Positions 1 through 7,580 are shown, numbered from the stretch's first letter. The stretch: 17,088 bases of DNA from Bacillota bacterium (GCA_023411375.1 JAEYOW010000030.1:1-17088), one strand, 5' to 3'. Notes: a model not told the origin generated them from the letters alone. A program made the numbers and translations.

Positions 1-18
1 CGCGCGGCGTCCGGCCCC

Positions 19-1074
19 CTATGCCTCACCCTCACCGGCGTCGATTTCCAGTTCGCCGGCCACCCTGTTCAGTACGGTCTTCCACCGTAAAAAATCCATG
101 TTGCCAACGTAGTGCGTTTCCAGCTCATCGTGCAACACTTTGGCCACAGACAGCTGCTCTATCCCCCTCTGAATCAGCAATTCAAACGCGTTGCGGTCGA
201 AACCCAGCTCCTTTTCGCTCGTCTCCCGCATATCAAAAACACTTTGCGCATCCAGCCACTCGCCGTCGTCCGACTGTCCGCGAACGCCCGTGCAAAAAGC
301 GATTCCATGCGCGGGCAGCACCACATGATCAATCTCGTCAGGCGAGAGCGGATTAAGCAGCTCCACCACCTTTAGGCCGCGTGCGGCGGCACGCTCCGCG
401 ACCGTACGCATCAGTTGCGTGGCATGCTGACCAAAGGGGCACTCAAACGTGATCCTGCGCTCGCTGCCAAGAGAGCCGAGCGCATCCACACGGCCCTTTG
501 GCGTATAGGCGGCGGCAAACAGCCTTCGAATGCTTCCCGCGCCCCCTCTAAGCGGAAGCTGCCCGCACCATTCCTCCGCAACCGCGAGCGCCTTCTGCGC
601 GTTTTCGGCGCCACGCTCCGCCGCCCGCCGCACATTTTCCGCCGCGTTCAGGTAGCGGTAGCAACGCCTGAACCTCGTGGAAATTTCCCCCTGTATCCGC
701 TCAATCTCCCGCGCGTGCGGACGCAGCGCTTCCTCATCCAAAAAGTCACCCAAGCTCAACAGCGTATCGCGCGCGCCCGGCACCACCGGGTCGTAAACGT
801 GCGGCGACGTCCCGTCCATCATGGCTGCGCCGCGCTCCGGCAGGCAAACGCCGTCCAGGCTGTCCGGATCGGACGAGCAATGGAAATACTCCACCCGCAG
901 CCCGGCCCGTTCGGCCATCTCGCCCACCCGCCGCATCATCGTGCTCTTGCCCACGCCGGGACCGCCTTTTAAATAGAACATACGCCTGCGCTCCGCGCGC
1001 GGAAGAATATCCTCAAAGCAGGTATAAAAGCCCCGCGCGGTATTGCCTCCGGCAAAATAATGAATTGGTTTCAT
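19..1074 (-). CDS. P-loop ATPase, PRK06851-like, two-half protein of unknown role
   Basis: The 351-residue protein has a clear Walker A motif (GGPGVGKST, residues 37-45) after an N-terminal GGNTARGF segment, then FHCSSDPDSLDG (65-75). This pattern is what I recall of the Clostridia/Bacilli family PRK06851, a soluble NTPase whose biological role is not established. In that family the C-terminal half repeats the N-terminal half. Here the second half is recognisable (RRLFAAAYTPKGRVD, 183-197; SPDEIDHVVLP, 244-254), but where a second Walker A would sit (about 210-221) the sequence reads FECPFGQHATQL, with no GKS/T. The second site therefore probably does not bind nucleotide. The start is set by an AAAGGAGG ribosome binding site about 5 nt upstream of the ATG; the stop is TAG. 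It lies downstream of the secreted protein gene on the same strand, behind a terminator, so it is probably transcribed separately. No signal peptide or membrane segment is seen. Confidence 0.75.
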   Translation of the reverse strand: MKPIHYFAGGNTARGFYTCFEDILPRAERRRMFYLKGGPGVGKSTMMRRVGEMAERAGLRVEYFHCSSDPDSLDGVCLPERGAAMMDGTSPHVYDPVVPGARDTLLSLGDFLDEEALRPHAREIERIQGEISTRFRRCYRYLNAAENVRRAAERGAENAQKALAVAEEWCGQLPLRGGAGSIRRLFAAAYTPKGRVDALGSLGSERRITFECPFGQHATQLMRTVAERAAARGLKVVELLNPLSPDEIDHVVLPAHGIAFCTGVRGQSDDGEWLDAQSVFDMRETSEKELGFDRNAFELLIQRGIEQLSVAKVLHDELETHYVGNMDFLRWKTVLNRVAGELEIDAGEGEA

Positions 1075-1110
1075 AACATCCTCCTTTACATACGCTTTAT
1101 AGAAGGATAT

Positions 1111-1144
1111 GCAAAAACCCGCGGAATCAATCCACGGGCTTTGC
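1111..1144 (-). terminator. Rho-independent terminator of the secreted-protein gene
   Basis: Read on the minus strand, CCCGTGG, a 7-nt loop and CCGCGGG form a stem with one U-G wobble (arms 1132-1138 and 1118-1124), directly followed by five T (1117-1113). A flanking GCAAA/TTTGC pair (1111-1115 with 1140-1144) extends the stem, so weak termination on the other strand is also possible. It lies about 27 nt past the stop of the upstream minus-strand gene and just before the ribosome binding site of the ATPase gene. Confidence 0.8.
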
Positions 1145-1170
1145 TTTACCCCTCTTGGAAGGATACGTTA

Positions 1171-3528
1171 TTACTTGACCAGCGTGGGCCAGAGCTTTTT
1201 GGCGTAATTGTACGCCGTGTCAATATTGCCCTGATGCTGGCTGTCCAGGTTTCCGGAGTGCGTGGTGCTGCCCACGAAATGCACGCACATCATGCCATAG
1301 TAATTGTTCTGCGCGTAGAAATACGAGCCGTTGGGGAACTTTGACTTGGCAAAGCTGTCCGTGCCATTAAAACCGTGCGGGAAGCCGTAGATACTGACTG
1401 CGAACACCCGCCCGCCGACGTTGAGCAGCGCGGGCCTGCGGTCCCACGCGGAGCCGATATCCTTGCCACCGCCAAACGCATTCTTAAAGTCCGGCCAGGT
1501 ATAGGTTACGTTGCTCTTGTTCCCGTCCGCCTTGATCTGCGCCAGCTGCGAGCTGGTGGGATGCTTGCTGTTATACGGAAAGTTGACGATATCGCACATT
1601 ACCTTGGTATCAGACGAGGTATAGGGCACGCAGTCGGCATGTGCGCCGCCGGACCACCGGTAAATGGTGAATACTTTTCCGGTACCCACGTCCATGACCG
1701 TGGCGGTCGCTCCCTTTTTGAACAGCGGAACGCTTCCGTCGTTCACCGCGGTCCAGGTCGCCTTTTCCACACTGTTGACGGTGCCGAAGTTCCCGACGAC
1801 AGTGCCACCGCCGCCGCCGCCACCGCTGCCACCGCCGCCCGACGCGCTGCCGTCGGACACCGCCTTGGCCTGAGCGGCCAAAACCGACCAGGTTTCGTTA
1901 CCGCAGGCGCCGTCGACCGTAATTTTCGCCTTGCGCTGGAAATTGCGCACCGCGCTTTGCGTGCCGCCGCCATAGGTGCCATCCAGCGAACCGGTGTAGT
2001 AACCCAACACCGTCAACGCCACTTGCATGGCATATACGCGCACATCGCCCACCAGGTCAAGCTCACGCTTAAGCGAGGCGTTGAGAGAGCTGTTCCACAG
2101 CGACAGCACGTACGCGGCCAGCTCGCTATCGCTCATGATGCCGTTCTTGACGTCGTTATAAACGGCGTTGTGCTTTTTGTTGTTGTAATACAGGCTGCAA
2201 TAGGTTTCGCCGCCCGACGTATAGGTGACGGTGCTGACCATCTGAAGCACCGTGCCCGCGCTTACCGTCGTGCCGCCGCTGGCCGGCTTGGCCTCGGTGG
2301 TAAACAGCAGCGTAGCTGCGGGAAGCCTGATAAACGTCTTATCCGTGGAGGGGGTCACGCTTCCGCCTCCGCCGCCCATGGTAGCGGTGGCGCAATCGCC
2401 CCGCACAAAACCGACCAACCCGCTTGACGTGCGGATCTTATACCAGCTGTAGCCGCCTGCGGAGGTGGGCTGCGCAAGCAGGTCAACCACCGAGTTCAGC
2501 GCCAGCACCGTGCCGGTCTTGGAACCGTTTGCGGTCTTTCGCACGCGGGTGCTGGGCTTGGTGATCGTCACCGTGCCGATAGCCGCTTCCCCGCCCGAAG
2601 ATCCGCCGCCCGAGGAACCGCCCGCGTTGACAAAGCTGCCCATCAGCCAGCCGTCCAGGTTATTATATACCACCTTGTACCATGTGGTTCCGCCAGAGGT
2701 CGTAACATTGGTGTAGGTCAGCGTGACGCCCTTGGGCACCACGGCCAGCCGCGCGCTCTTGGTGGAGGTGGATTTGCGGAGGTTCACGCTTACGTTGGTC
2801 TTGAGGGTGCCCGTCGTTGCGGTGCTGCCGCCGGACGAGCCGCCGGATGAGCCGCCGGAAGAACCACCGCCGGAAACCGTACCGCCGGATGCCAGGCCAA
2901 ACAGGGCCGCCTGCGTGAGCGGGCCGGCGCTGCCATCCGTATCCAGCCCTTTGGCGCGCTGGAACTTGCGAACCTCGTCTGAGGTCTTCTCGCCATACTC
3001 GCCGTCCATCGCGACGGAATAGCCCAGCAGGTTCAGCGCATACTGTACCGCCTGCACGCGGATATCGCCCACCAGCCCGTCCGACTTGCGAAGCGTCGTA
3101 TACGGGGTCTGCGTCCAGACCGTGCCCGTAATGTAGCTGGTCACGTCGGCGTCGGACATGATGCTGCCCTGTACGTCGCTCCTGAGCACGTTATAGCGCT
3201 TACCCAGATAATAGACGCTGTAATACTCCCGCCCGTCGGTGGGATGGGTGTAATAATCGTCCGTCACCAGCTGGCAGACCGTGCCTGCCGCGGGCGCGAC
3301 CGTCGTTCCAACGCCGTAGGTGTCGCCGGTGAAAAACACGACGGGCGCGGCGAGCTTGATGTACACCTTCGTGTTGGAAGGCGTCAGATCGCTTGGATAG
3401 CGCCCGGCAGAGACTGCGCCCAAAGCGGTCGGGAGCATGGAAAAAAGCAGGCACACCGCCAGCGCCAGCGACAATAAGGCGCGCGGCGCTCCCGCGGTTG
3501 TCCTTCTCTTCCGATCATTGATCCTCAT
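1171..3528 (-). CDS. Secreted cell-wall-binding protein with duplicated peptidoglycan-binding module and SH3 domains
   Basis: The protein has 785 residues when started at the ATG at 3528, which follows a GGAGG site by 7 nt. A TTG 18 codons upstream keeps the frame open but has no such site. A signal peptide is evident: RKRR (6-9), a hydrophobic core at about 18-32, and likely cleavage near ALGA (35-38). The order is then: module A (54-210), ending in a peptidoglycan-binding-1 domain (about 146-210, GDIRVQAVQYALNLLGY); a Gly/Ser linker; two SH3-like domains (about 241-301 and 318-381, with VNLRKSTSTKS and TRVRKTANGSK); module B (398-552), a second copy of A; a poly-Gly linker; and a C-terminal domain (580-785) with a MCVHFVGSTTHSG motif. 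That end resembles a domain I have seen in clostridial wall proteins but cannot name. No LPXTG or S-layer anchor is seen, so attachment is probably non-covalent. Enzymatic activity is unknown. Confidence 0.85.
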   Translation of the reverse strand: MRINDRKRRTTAGAPRALLSLALAVCLLFSMLPTALGAVSAGRYPSDLTPSNTKVYIKLAAPVVFFTGDTYGVGTTVAPAAGTVCQLVTDDYYTHPTDGREYYSVYYLGKRYNVLRSDVQGSIMSDADVTSYITGTVWTQTPYTTLRKSDGLVGDIRVQAVQYALNLLGYSVAMDGEYGEKTSDEVRKFQRAKGLDTDGSAGPLTQAALFGLASGGTVSGGGSSGGSSGGSSGGSTATTGTLKTNVSVNLRKSTSTKSARLAVVPKGVTLTYTNVTTSGGTTWYKVVYNNLDGWLMGSFVNAGGSSGGGSSGGEAAIGTVTITKPSTRVRKTANGSKTGTVLALNSVVDLLAQPTSAGGYSWYKIRTSSGLVGFVRGDCATATMGGGGGSVTPSTDKTFIRLPAATLLFTTEAKPASGGTTVSAGTVLQMVSTVTYTSGGETYCSLYYNNKKHNAVYNDVKNGIMSDSELAAYVLSLWNSSLNASLKRELDLVGDVRVYAMQVALTVLGYYTGSLDGTYGGGTQSAVRNFQRKAKITVDGACGNETWSVLAAQAKAVSDGSASGGGGSGGGGGGGTVVGNFGTVNSVEKATWTAVNDGSVPLFKKGATATVMDVGTGKVFTIYRWSGGAHADCVPYTSSDTKVMCDIVNFPYNSKHPTSSQLAQIKADGNKSNVTYTWPDFKNAFGGGKDIGSAWDRRPALLNVGGRVFAVSIYGFPHGFNGTDSFAKSKFPNGSYFYAQNNYYGMMCVHFVGSTTHSGNLDSQHQGNIDTAYNYAKKLWPTLVK
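2824..2886 (-). repeat. In-frame Gly/Ser linker with 12-nt tandem units
   Basis: This is a low-complexity stretch inside the secreted protein encoding a run of GGSS units between the first peptidoglycan-binding domain and the first SH3 domain. At DNA level it is a near-perfect 12-nt tandem repeat, so its copy number could vary by slippage without breaking the frame. A second, Gly-only linker lies at 1804-1842. Confidence 0.7.
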
Positions 3529-3574
3529 GGCGAAACCTCCGTATTTCTGCGGCAAAAGCCGAAAATCATAGCGT

Positions 3575-3590
3575 CTATCCAAACGGATAG
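3575..3590 (-). other. Short perfect hairpin in the leader of the secreted-protein gene
   Basis: CTATCC, a 4-nt loop and GGATAG form a 6-bp perfect stem between the predicted transcription start and the ATG at 3528. No T run follows on the minus strand, so it is not a terminator. It could stabilise the 5' end of the mRNA or be chance. Confidence 0.35.
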
Positions 3591-3609
3591 GAACCCTTTT
3601 ATCATGCTC

Positions 3610-3638
3610 ATAATATTACAATTTTATTACGTTGTCAA
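3610..3638 (-). promoter_or_regulatory. Sigma-A type promoter for the secreted-protein gene
   Basis: On the minus strand there is TTGACA (3638-3633), a 17-nt spacer and TATTAT (3615-3610). The -35 is perfect and the -10 matches five of six. A-tracts upstream (about 3640-3675) could act as an UP element. The predicted start near 3603 gives a leader of about 75 nt before the ATG at 3528. This makes the gene independent of the aldolase gene upstream. Confidence 0.8.
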
Positions 3639-3733
3639 TGCTTTTTTCTTACTTTTGATAACACTTTTCCGACAGCCATGATCATTTTATAAAGCACCAC
3701 AACATATTGTGCAATATCACCTCATACGGCTGT

Positions 3734-4771
3734 TCAAACCACCATTTCAGCGATATCCAAAAGCAACGCGTCCGCATCTTCACGCGCCGTCAGTACGGAG
3801 GTGCAGACGCGTACGGCGCTATGCGTTTCATCCACCTTTTCCCAAAAGGAGAAGCGGTATTTTTTCGAAAGCCGCTCGAGCGCCGCGTCGGGAATAATGG
3901 GAAAAATCTGGTTGGCCGGCGTATCCACAAGCATGCCGCAGCCACGCGCAAGAAACGCCCGCTTCAGCTTCTGCGCCATCGCGTTGGCCCGTCCGGACAA
4001 TTTTACATAATCATCGCCGTCCATCATCGCTTCAAACTGCACGCCCAGCAGCCTTCCCTTGGCAAGCATGCCGCCGCGCTGCTTAATATGATACCGGAAG
4101 CAATCCTTCAACTGCGCGTTCGTCAGCACAATCGCCTCGCCAAACAGCAGACCGACCTTGGTGCCGCCGATGGTAAACGCGTCGCAGATCCGCGCCAGAA
4201 ACGCGAGATCTACTTCCGGCTCCGCCGCCAGCCCATATCCCAGGCGCGCGCCGTCTATAAACAGCAAAACGCCTAGCTCGCGGCAGGTATCGGCCATGGC
4301 CGTAAGCTCGGCGCGGGTATAGAGCGTGCCCAGCTCTGTCGGATGGCTCAGGTAAACCATTCCGGGCCGTACAATATGCTCGTGACTCGCGTCTTCACGC
4401 TGCGAAGCCACGGCGGCGCGCACCTGTCCGGCCGTAATTTTTCCGTCGCGCTGGGCAAGGGGTATCGCCTTGTGTCCCGTGGCCTCCACCGCGCCGGTTT
4501 CATGCGCGTTGATATGCCCCGTATCCGCGCACAGCACGCCCTCAAACGGCCTGAGCGCGGCCGCAATCACGGTCAGGTTCGCCTGTGTGCCGCCCACCAC
4601 AAAGTGCACCGCGGCATCCGCACGGCCGCATTTTTCACGGATTAAATCGGCAGCCCGGCCGCAATGCGGGTCTTCGCCATAACCGCTGGTTTGCTCCCCA
4701 TTGGTTTCACACAGCGCCCTCAATACCTTTTCCGTCGCGCCGCCCGTATAGTCGCATTCAAAATGAAGCAT
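3734..4771 (-). CDS. Threonine-aldolase-family PLP enzyme (beta-eliminating lyase fold)
   Basis: The 345-residue protein belongs to the low-specificity threonine aldolase family of fold-type I PLP enzymes, which cleave beta-hydroxy amino acids (threonine, allo-threonine) to glycine and an aldehyde. Visible landmarks are GGTQAN (60-65), the phosphate-binding loop region; histidines 86 and 90 in DTGHINAHE, where the ring-stacking His sits; FIDGARLGYG (171-180), with Asp173 for the PLP nitrogen and Arg176; and IGGTKVG with the likely Schiff-base Lys205. Length matches the family. I chose the ATG at 4771; a GTG three codons upstream (4780) is also possible because the purine-rich AAAGGGAAAGGG serves either. 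It is monocistronic or leads weakly into the next gene: no terminator is visible in the 200 nt after its stop, though the next gene has its own promoter. True substrate is not proven by sequence. Confidence 0.88.
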   Translation of the reverse strand: MLHFECDYTGGATEKVLRALCETNGEQTSGYGEDPHCGRAADLIREKCGRADAAVHFVVGGTQANLTVIAAALRPFEGVLCADTGHINAHETGAVEATGHKAIPLAQRDGKITAGQVRAAVASQREDASHEHIVRPGMVYLSHPTELGTLYTRAELTAMADTCRELGVLLFIDGARLGYGLAAEPEVDLAFLARICDAFTIGGTKVGLLFGEAIVLTNAQLKDCFRYHIKQRGGMLAKGRLLGVQFEAMMDGDDYVKLSGRANAMAQKLKRAFLARGCGMLVDTPANQIFPIIPDAALERLSKKYRFSFWEKVDETHSAVRVCTSVLTAREDADALLLDIAEMVV

Positions 4772-4821
4772 TATCCCCACCCTTTCCCTTTATATATTCA
4801 TATGTCCGTTTTACACCGTTC

Positions 4822-4850
4822 ATCCTACACTTCGCGTGCGGAGGTGTCAA
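4822..4850 (-). promoter_or_regulatory. Promoter for the threonine-aldolase-like gene
   Basis: On the minus strand there is TTGACA (4850-4845), a 17-nt spacer and TAGGAT (4827-4822). The predicted start near 4815 gives a leader of about 44 nt to the ATG at 4771. It faces away from the plus-strand promoter at 4878-4906, the two -35 boxes being 27 nt apart, so a shared regulator is possible. Confidence 0.75.
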
Positions 4851-4877
4851 GCGCGGGCATGTGTTGCGGGCCTCCGC

Positions 4878-4906
4878 TTGCCCGTATATGCCAAATATGC
4901 TACACT
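4878..4906 (+). promoter_or_regulatory. Probable promoter for the membrane glycosyltransferase-like gene
   Basis: TTGCCC (4878-4883), a 17-nt spacer and TACACT (4901-4906) match four of six bases in each box. The predicted start near 4913 gives a 35-nt leader to the ATG at 4948. It is weaker than the divergent minus-strand promoter. Confidence 0.55.
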
Positions 4907-4947
4907 GTCCCTGTTCCTCATCTTCATACGGAAAGGGCGGCGTCGTT

Positions 4948-6474
4948 ATGACCTCATCCCCCTCCCGGCGGGCCGTCCCGCTTTGGCTGGTGTTTGCTTA
5001 TGCGCTGATCCTGTCGGCTGTGGCGCTCTTTTTCTGCTCTAAATCCTCGTTTGGCTATCCAATTAATGATTGGGCGGACGCCAACATCTACTTTACCATC
5101 GGCAAAGGAATGCTTCGCGGCGAGGTGGTCTACCGCGACCTGTACGACCACAAAGGGCCGCTTTTGTACGCGCTTCATGCCCTGTGCGCGCTGGTTTCAC
5201 CAATGAGCTTTACGGGCGTCTACCTGCTGGAAACGCTCTGTGCCGCCGCGTTCCTCACCTTCGCCTACCGGCTGCTTGCGCTCTACGGCGCTGACAGGGC
5301 GGCTTTTCTGGCGTTGCCCGTTATCGCGCTTACGGTTTATACATCGCTTAGCTTTCAGCAGGGCGATAGCGCCGAGGAGCTCTGCCTCCCCCTTCTCGCG
5401 TTTTCGCTATATGACCTGCTGGATTATTTCAAACGGCGTCATCCCGCGCCCATGCGCGCGGGGAGGCTTATGCTGAACGGTCTCGCGTTCGGCTGCGTAT
5501 TCTGGATCAAGTTTACCATGACGGGTCTGCACGCGGGCTTCCTGCTATCCCTGTTCATCGCACAGGCCGCGCGGGGAAGGTGGCGGGAGGCCTTTCGCAG
5601 CGTGGGCTGGTTTACTGTTGGGTTCGTCTTATCCTGCCTGCCGTGGCTGGCTTATTTCGGGCTCAACGGCGCTGTGCTTCCCTGGTTGAAAACCTATCTC
5701 TATGACAACCTCTTTCTATACTCGGACGGTGGCGGGGCTGCCGGGGTGGCTGGGCGCATCAAGGAAATGGCCAAATCCGGCTTGGCCTGGCTTGGCGGAA
5801 ACCTGCGCTATACGCTTGTGCTTGTGCTCGGGCTTGGCTGGGGCATATGCCGCGGGCAGGCAATGAAGTGGGAGCGCATGGCGATTCTGCTGACGTCGGC
5901 GCTTTGCGCGCTAGGCGTGTTCGTCGGGGGAAAAAGCTATCCCTATTACGGCCTTGCGTTGGCCGCGTTTGTCTCTCTTGGCTTTGCTCCCCTATGCCTG
6001 GCGCTCTGCCGTCCGCTGAACGCCCTGGCCTCGCGGCGCGGGCTTCTGCCTGCGACCGGCGCGCTTTGCTGCGCGGCCTGCCTGGCTCTTTGCCCGGCGC
6101 TAAGCCCCAATGTAAAGGAATCCTTTGGCCTGCCCAGGAAGGAAACCATGCAATACCAGTTCGCGGAGGTGCTTGAGCGGTATGATCGCCCCACGCTGCT
6201 CAACTACGGCTTTATGGATGCCGGCTTTTACACGGCGGCAGGCATTGTGCCCAGCGTGAAATACTTTCACCAGACCAACGTTCCCCTTCAGGAAATGTTA
6301 GACGAGCAAATTCGTTATATTGAAGACGGCGTCTGCGATTTTGTCGTCACGCGCGGCAAGCAGCCCGCAAGCATCGACCGTCTCTACGAGCTTATCGCCA
6401 CGGCGGACAGCCCCGCGGGCTTCTGGTATGAGCATGTCTACCTTTACCGGCTCAAATCGCTGGGCGCGCCGTAA
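4948..6474 (+). CDS. Polytopic membrane protein, GT-C glycosyltransferase-like (ArnT/PMT type)
   Basis: The 508-residue protein has a hydrophobic N-terminus (about 11-30) and many further membrane segments. After the first one comes a loop with NDWADANIYFTIGKGM (40-55) and YRDLYDHKGPLLY (62-74). Paired acidic residues in the first outside loop followed by a DHKGP motif are what I expect of GT-C enzymes in Firmicutes, which move sugars from polyprenyl-phosphate donors onto cell-envelope acceptors. After the membrane part, a roughly 110-residue C-terminal region (from about 395) with NYGFMDAGFYTAAG and CDFVVTRG probably lies outside. The start was chosen at 4948 because it puts an AAAGGGCGG site upstream and fits the promoter at 4878; upstream codons in frame look non-coding. 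No partner glycan genes are adjacent, so donor and acceptor are unknown. The annotation as an enzyme is inferred; it could be an inactive relative. Confidence 0.62.
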   Translation: MTSSPSRRAVPLWLVFAYALILSAVALFFCSKSSFGYPINDWADANIYFTIGKGMLRGEVVYRDLYDHKGPLLYALHALCALVSPMSFTGVYLLETLCAAAFLTFAYRLLALYGADRAAFLALPVIALTVYTSLSFQQGDSAEELCLPLLAFSLYDLLDYFKRRHPAPMRAGRLMLNGLAFGCVFWIKFTMTGLHAGFLLSLFIAQAARGRWREAFRSVGWFTVGFVLSCLPWLAYFGLNGAVLPWLKTYLYDNLFLYSDGGGAAGVAGRIKEMAKSGLAWLGGNLRYTLVLVLGLGWGICRGQAMKWERMAILLTSALCALGVFVGGKSYPYYGLALAAFVSLGFAPLCLALCRPLNALASRRGLLPATGALCCAACLALCPALSPNVKESFGLPRKETMQYQFAEVLERYDRPTLLNYGFMDAGFYTAAGIVPSVKYFHQTNVPLQEMLDEQIRYIEDGVCDFVVTRGKQPASIDRLYELIATADSPAGFWYEHVYLYRLKSLGAP

Positions 6475-6576
6475 GTCCGTGCAAACGCGCCTGCGGAGAC
6501 GAAACGGGCCTCTTCTGCCGTTGATTGCGGTATGGGTTGCTTGAACTTGAAAACCGATACGAACGAGGGGGGCGGA

Positions 6577-7426
6577 GTGAAAACGACTGCCGCCGCGCGC
6601 CGCCGCAAATGGCTTATTATCTCTGTGGTGGCATTCTGTGCTCTTGGATTGCTGACGGGGCTGGTGCTTTACCGCGGGCTAACGCTCAGGCGGTACGCGC
6701 TCGCGGCCGGCGCGGCGCTCCCGCCCTTGCACTTCATGCTGGTGAGCGACCTCCACAGCGTCAGCTACGGGGAAGGCCAGCGCGAAATACTTTCGATGAT
6801 CAGCTCGCAAAATCCCGACGCTATTTTTTTGGCCGGTGATTTTTTCGATTCGCTGTATCCCAGCCATCCATCGCTTGCTTTTTTTTGAGGGCGTGACTGC
6901 TATCGCACCCTGCTTTTTTGTCAGTGGCAACCACGATCTGCGGCGCGGGGCATACGACGCCGTTCTGCCATTTTTAGAAGGCCTTGGCATTATGGTGCTG
7001 GATGGCGATGCGGCGGCCATGGACGTCCGGGGCAGGCGCGTTTATGTGAGCGGCATCGGTGATCCTACCTATGACGCCTATACGGATGATCTGCTCCGCT
7101 ACCTGCGCCAGCTTGACAGCAGCTTCTCCTCCCTTCCCGGGGATGGATACCGCATTTTGCTTGCGCCCCGTCCGGAGCTGATCGACTGGTACGCCAGATA
7201 CGGCTTTGATCTGGTGCTTAGCGGGCATACGCACGGCGGCCAGGTGCGCATACCTCTGTTGCTCAATGGATTGTACGCGCCGCCGCAGGGCTGGTTTGCC
7301 AGGTATACAGGCGGATTGTACCGCGTCGGCGATACTGCCCTCATCATCAGCCGGGGCTGTTCATACTATCCTCAAATCCCCAGAATCTTTAACCCACCGG
7401 AGATTTGTCTTATCAATGTCGATTGA
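6577..7426 (+). pseudogene. YkuE-like metallophosphoesterase, frameshifted
   Basis: Two overlapping frames together encode one membrane-anchored calcineurin-like phosphoesterase of about 282 residues. The GTG start at 6577 follows GAGGGGGGCGGA. An RRRK stretch and one transmembrane helix (about 12-32) precede the catalytic domain. Metal-site motifs are split across frames: SDLHS (57-61) and GDFFD (87-91) in the first, SGNHD (116-120) and SGHTHGGQ (215-222) in the second. The first frame stops at 6886 directly after a run of eight T (6879-6886); seven T would join the frames as SLAFFEGVTAIAP. A second lesion is ILLAPRPEL (193-201), where the family has His in place of Pro197 (codon at 7166). 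Relatives act on the outer membrane face, but the substrate is unsettled. With both defects I call it a pseudogene. A sequencing error could explain the frameshift but not the lost His. It may be co-transcribed with the upstream gene. Confidence 0.8.
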
Positions 7427-7486
7427 GCGTCGAAAGATATTTTGCGTTTTCATCTCTCTCTTTCACAGAAAAACAACTAAATATAA

Positions 7487-7499
7487 TGATTTTAAATCA
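7487..7499. promoter_or_regulatory. Inverted repeat next to the antiporter operon -35 box
   Basis: TGATTT-T-AAATCA is a perfect 6-bp dyad around one base, ending 4 nt before the -35 box of the operon promoter, within an AT-rich stretch (about 7470-7505). It may be an operator for a small regulator, or an UP element; sequence alone does not decide. Confidence 0.4.
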
Positions 7500-7503
7500 G
7501 CAT

Positions 7504-7532
7504 TTGACATTTCTTGATATCCGGCGTACAAT
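7504..7532 (+). promoter_or_regulatory. Strong sigma-A type promoter of the antiporter operon
   Basis: TTGACA (7504-7509), a 17-nt spacer and TACAAT (7527-7532) give a perfect -35 and a -10 with one mismatch. The predicted start near 7539 gives a leader of about 78 nt to the first gene at 7617. No other strong promoter was noticed before 17030, so all ten genes probably share this one. Confidence 0.85.
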
Positions 7533-7551
7533 ACCAAGCTGACAGCGTATT

Positions 7552-7580
7552 CGTTTCTTCCTATTAAATGGAATTAAACG
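7552..7580 (+). other. Leader hairpin of the antiporter operon
   Basis: CGTTT (7552-7556) pairs with AAACG (7576-7580), and TTCC (7558-7561) with GGAA (7570-7573), around an 8-nt loop with small internal bulges. It lies in the 5' leader, 22 nt before the AAGGAG ribosome binding site. There is no T run, so it is not an attenuator by itself. Confidence 0.35.

Noticed and set aside
1375..2427. Plus-strand open frame (350 codons) opposite the secreted-protein gene
   Set aside because: Low-complexity Ala/Arg/His-rich translation without a ribosome binding site; the minus-strand frame has a signal peptide, recognisable domains, a promoter and a terminator.
3704..3717. Dyad ATATTG-TG-CAATAT after the aldolase-like gene
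   Set aside because: The two-base centre makes a poor RNA hairpin and no T run follows, so it is not a terminator; an operator role has no support as it lies over 60 nt upstream of the nearest -35 box.
6475..6576. Possible promoter or terminator between the glycosyltransferase-like gene and the phosphoesterase
   Set aside because: No paired -35/-10 boxes and no stem with a T run could be found; co-transcription is the simpler reading.
6879..6886. Programmed frameshift or slippage to make a functional phosphoesterase
   Set aside because: Not excluded, but the lost metal-binding His in the second frame makes a functional full-length product unlikely, so decay is preferred.
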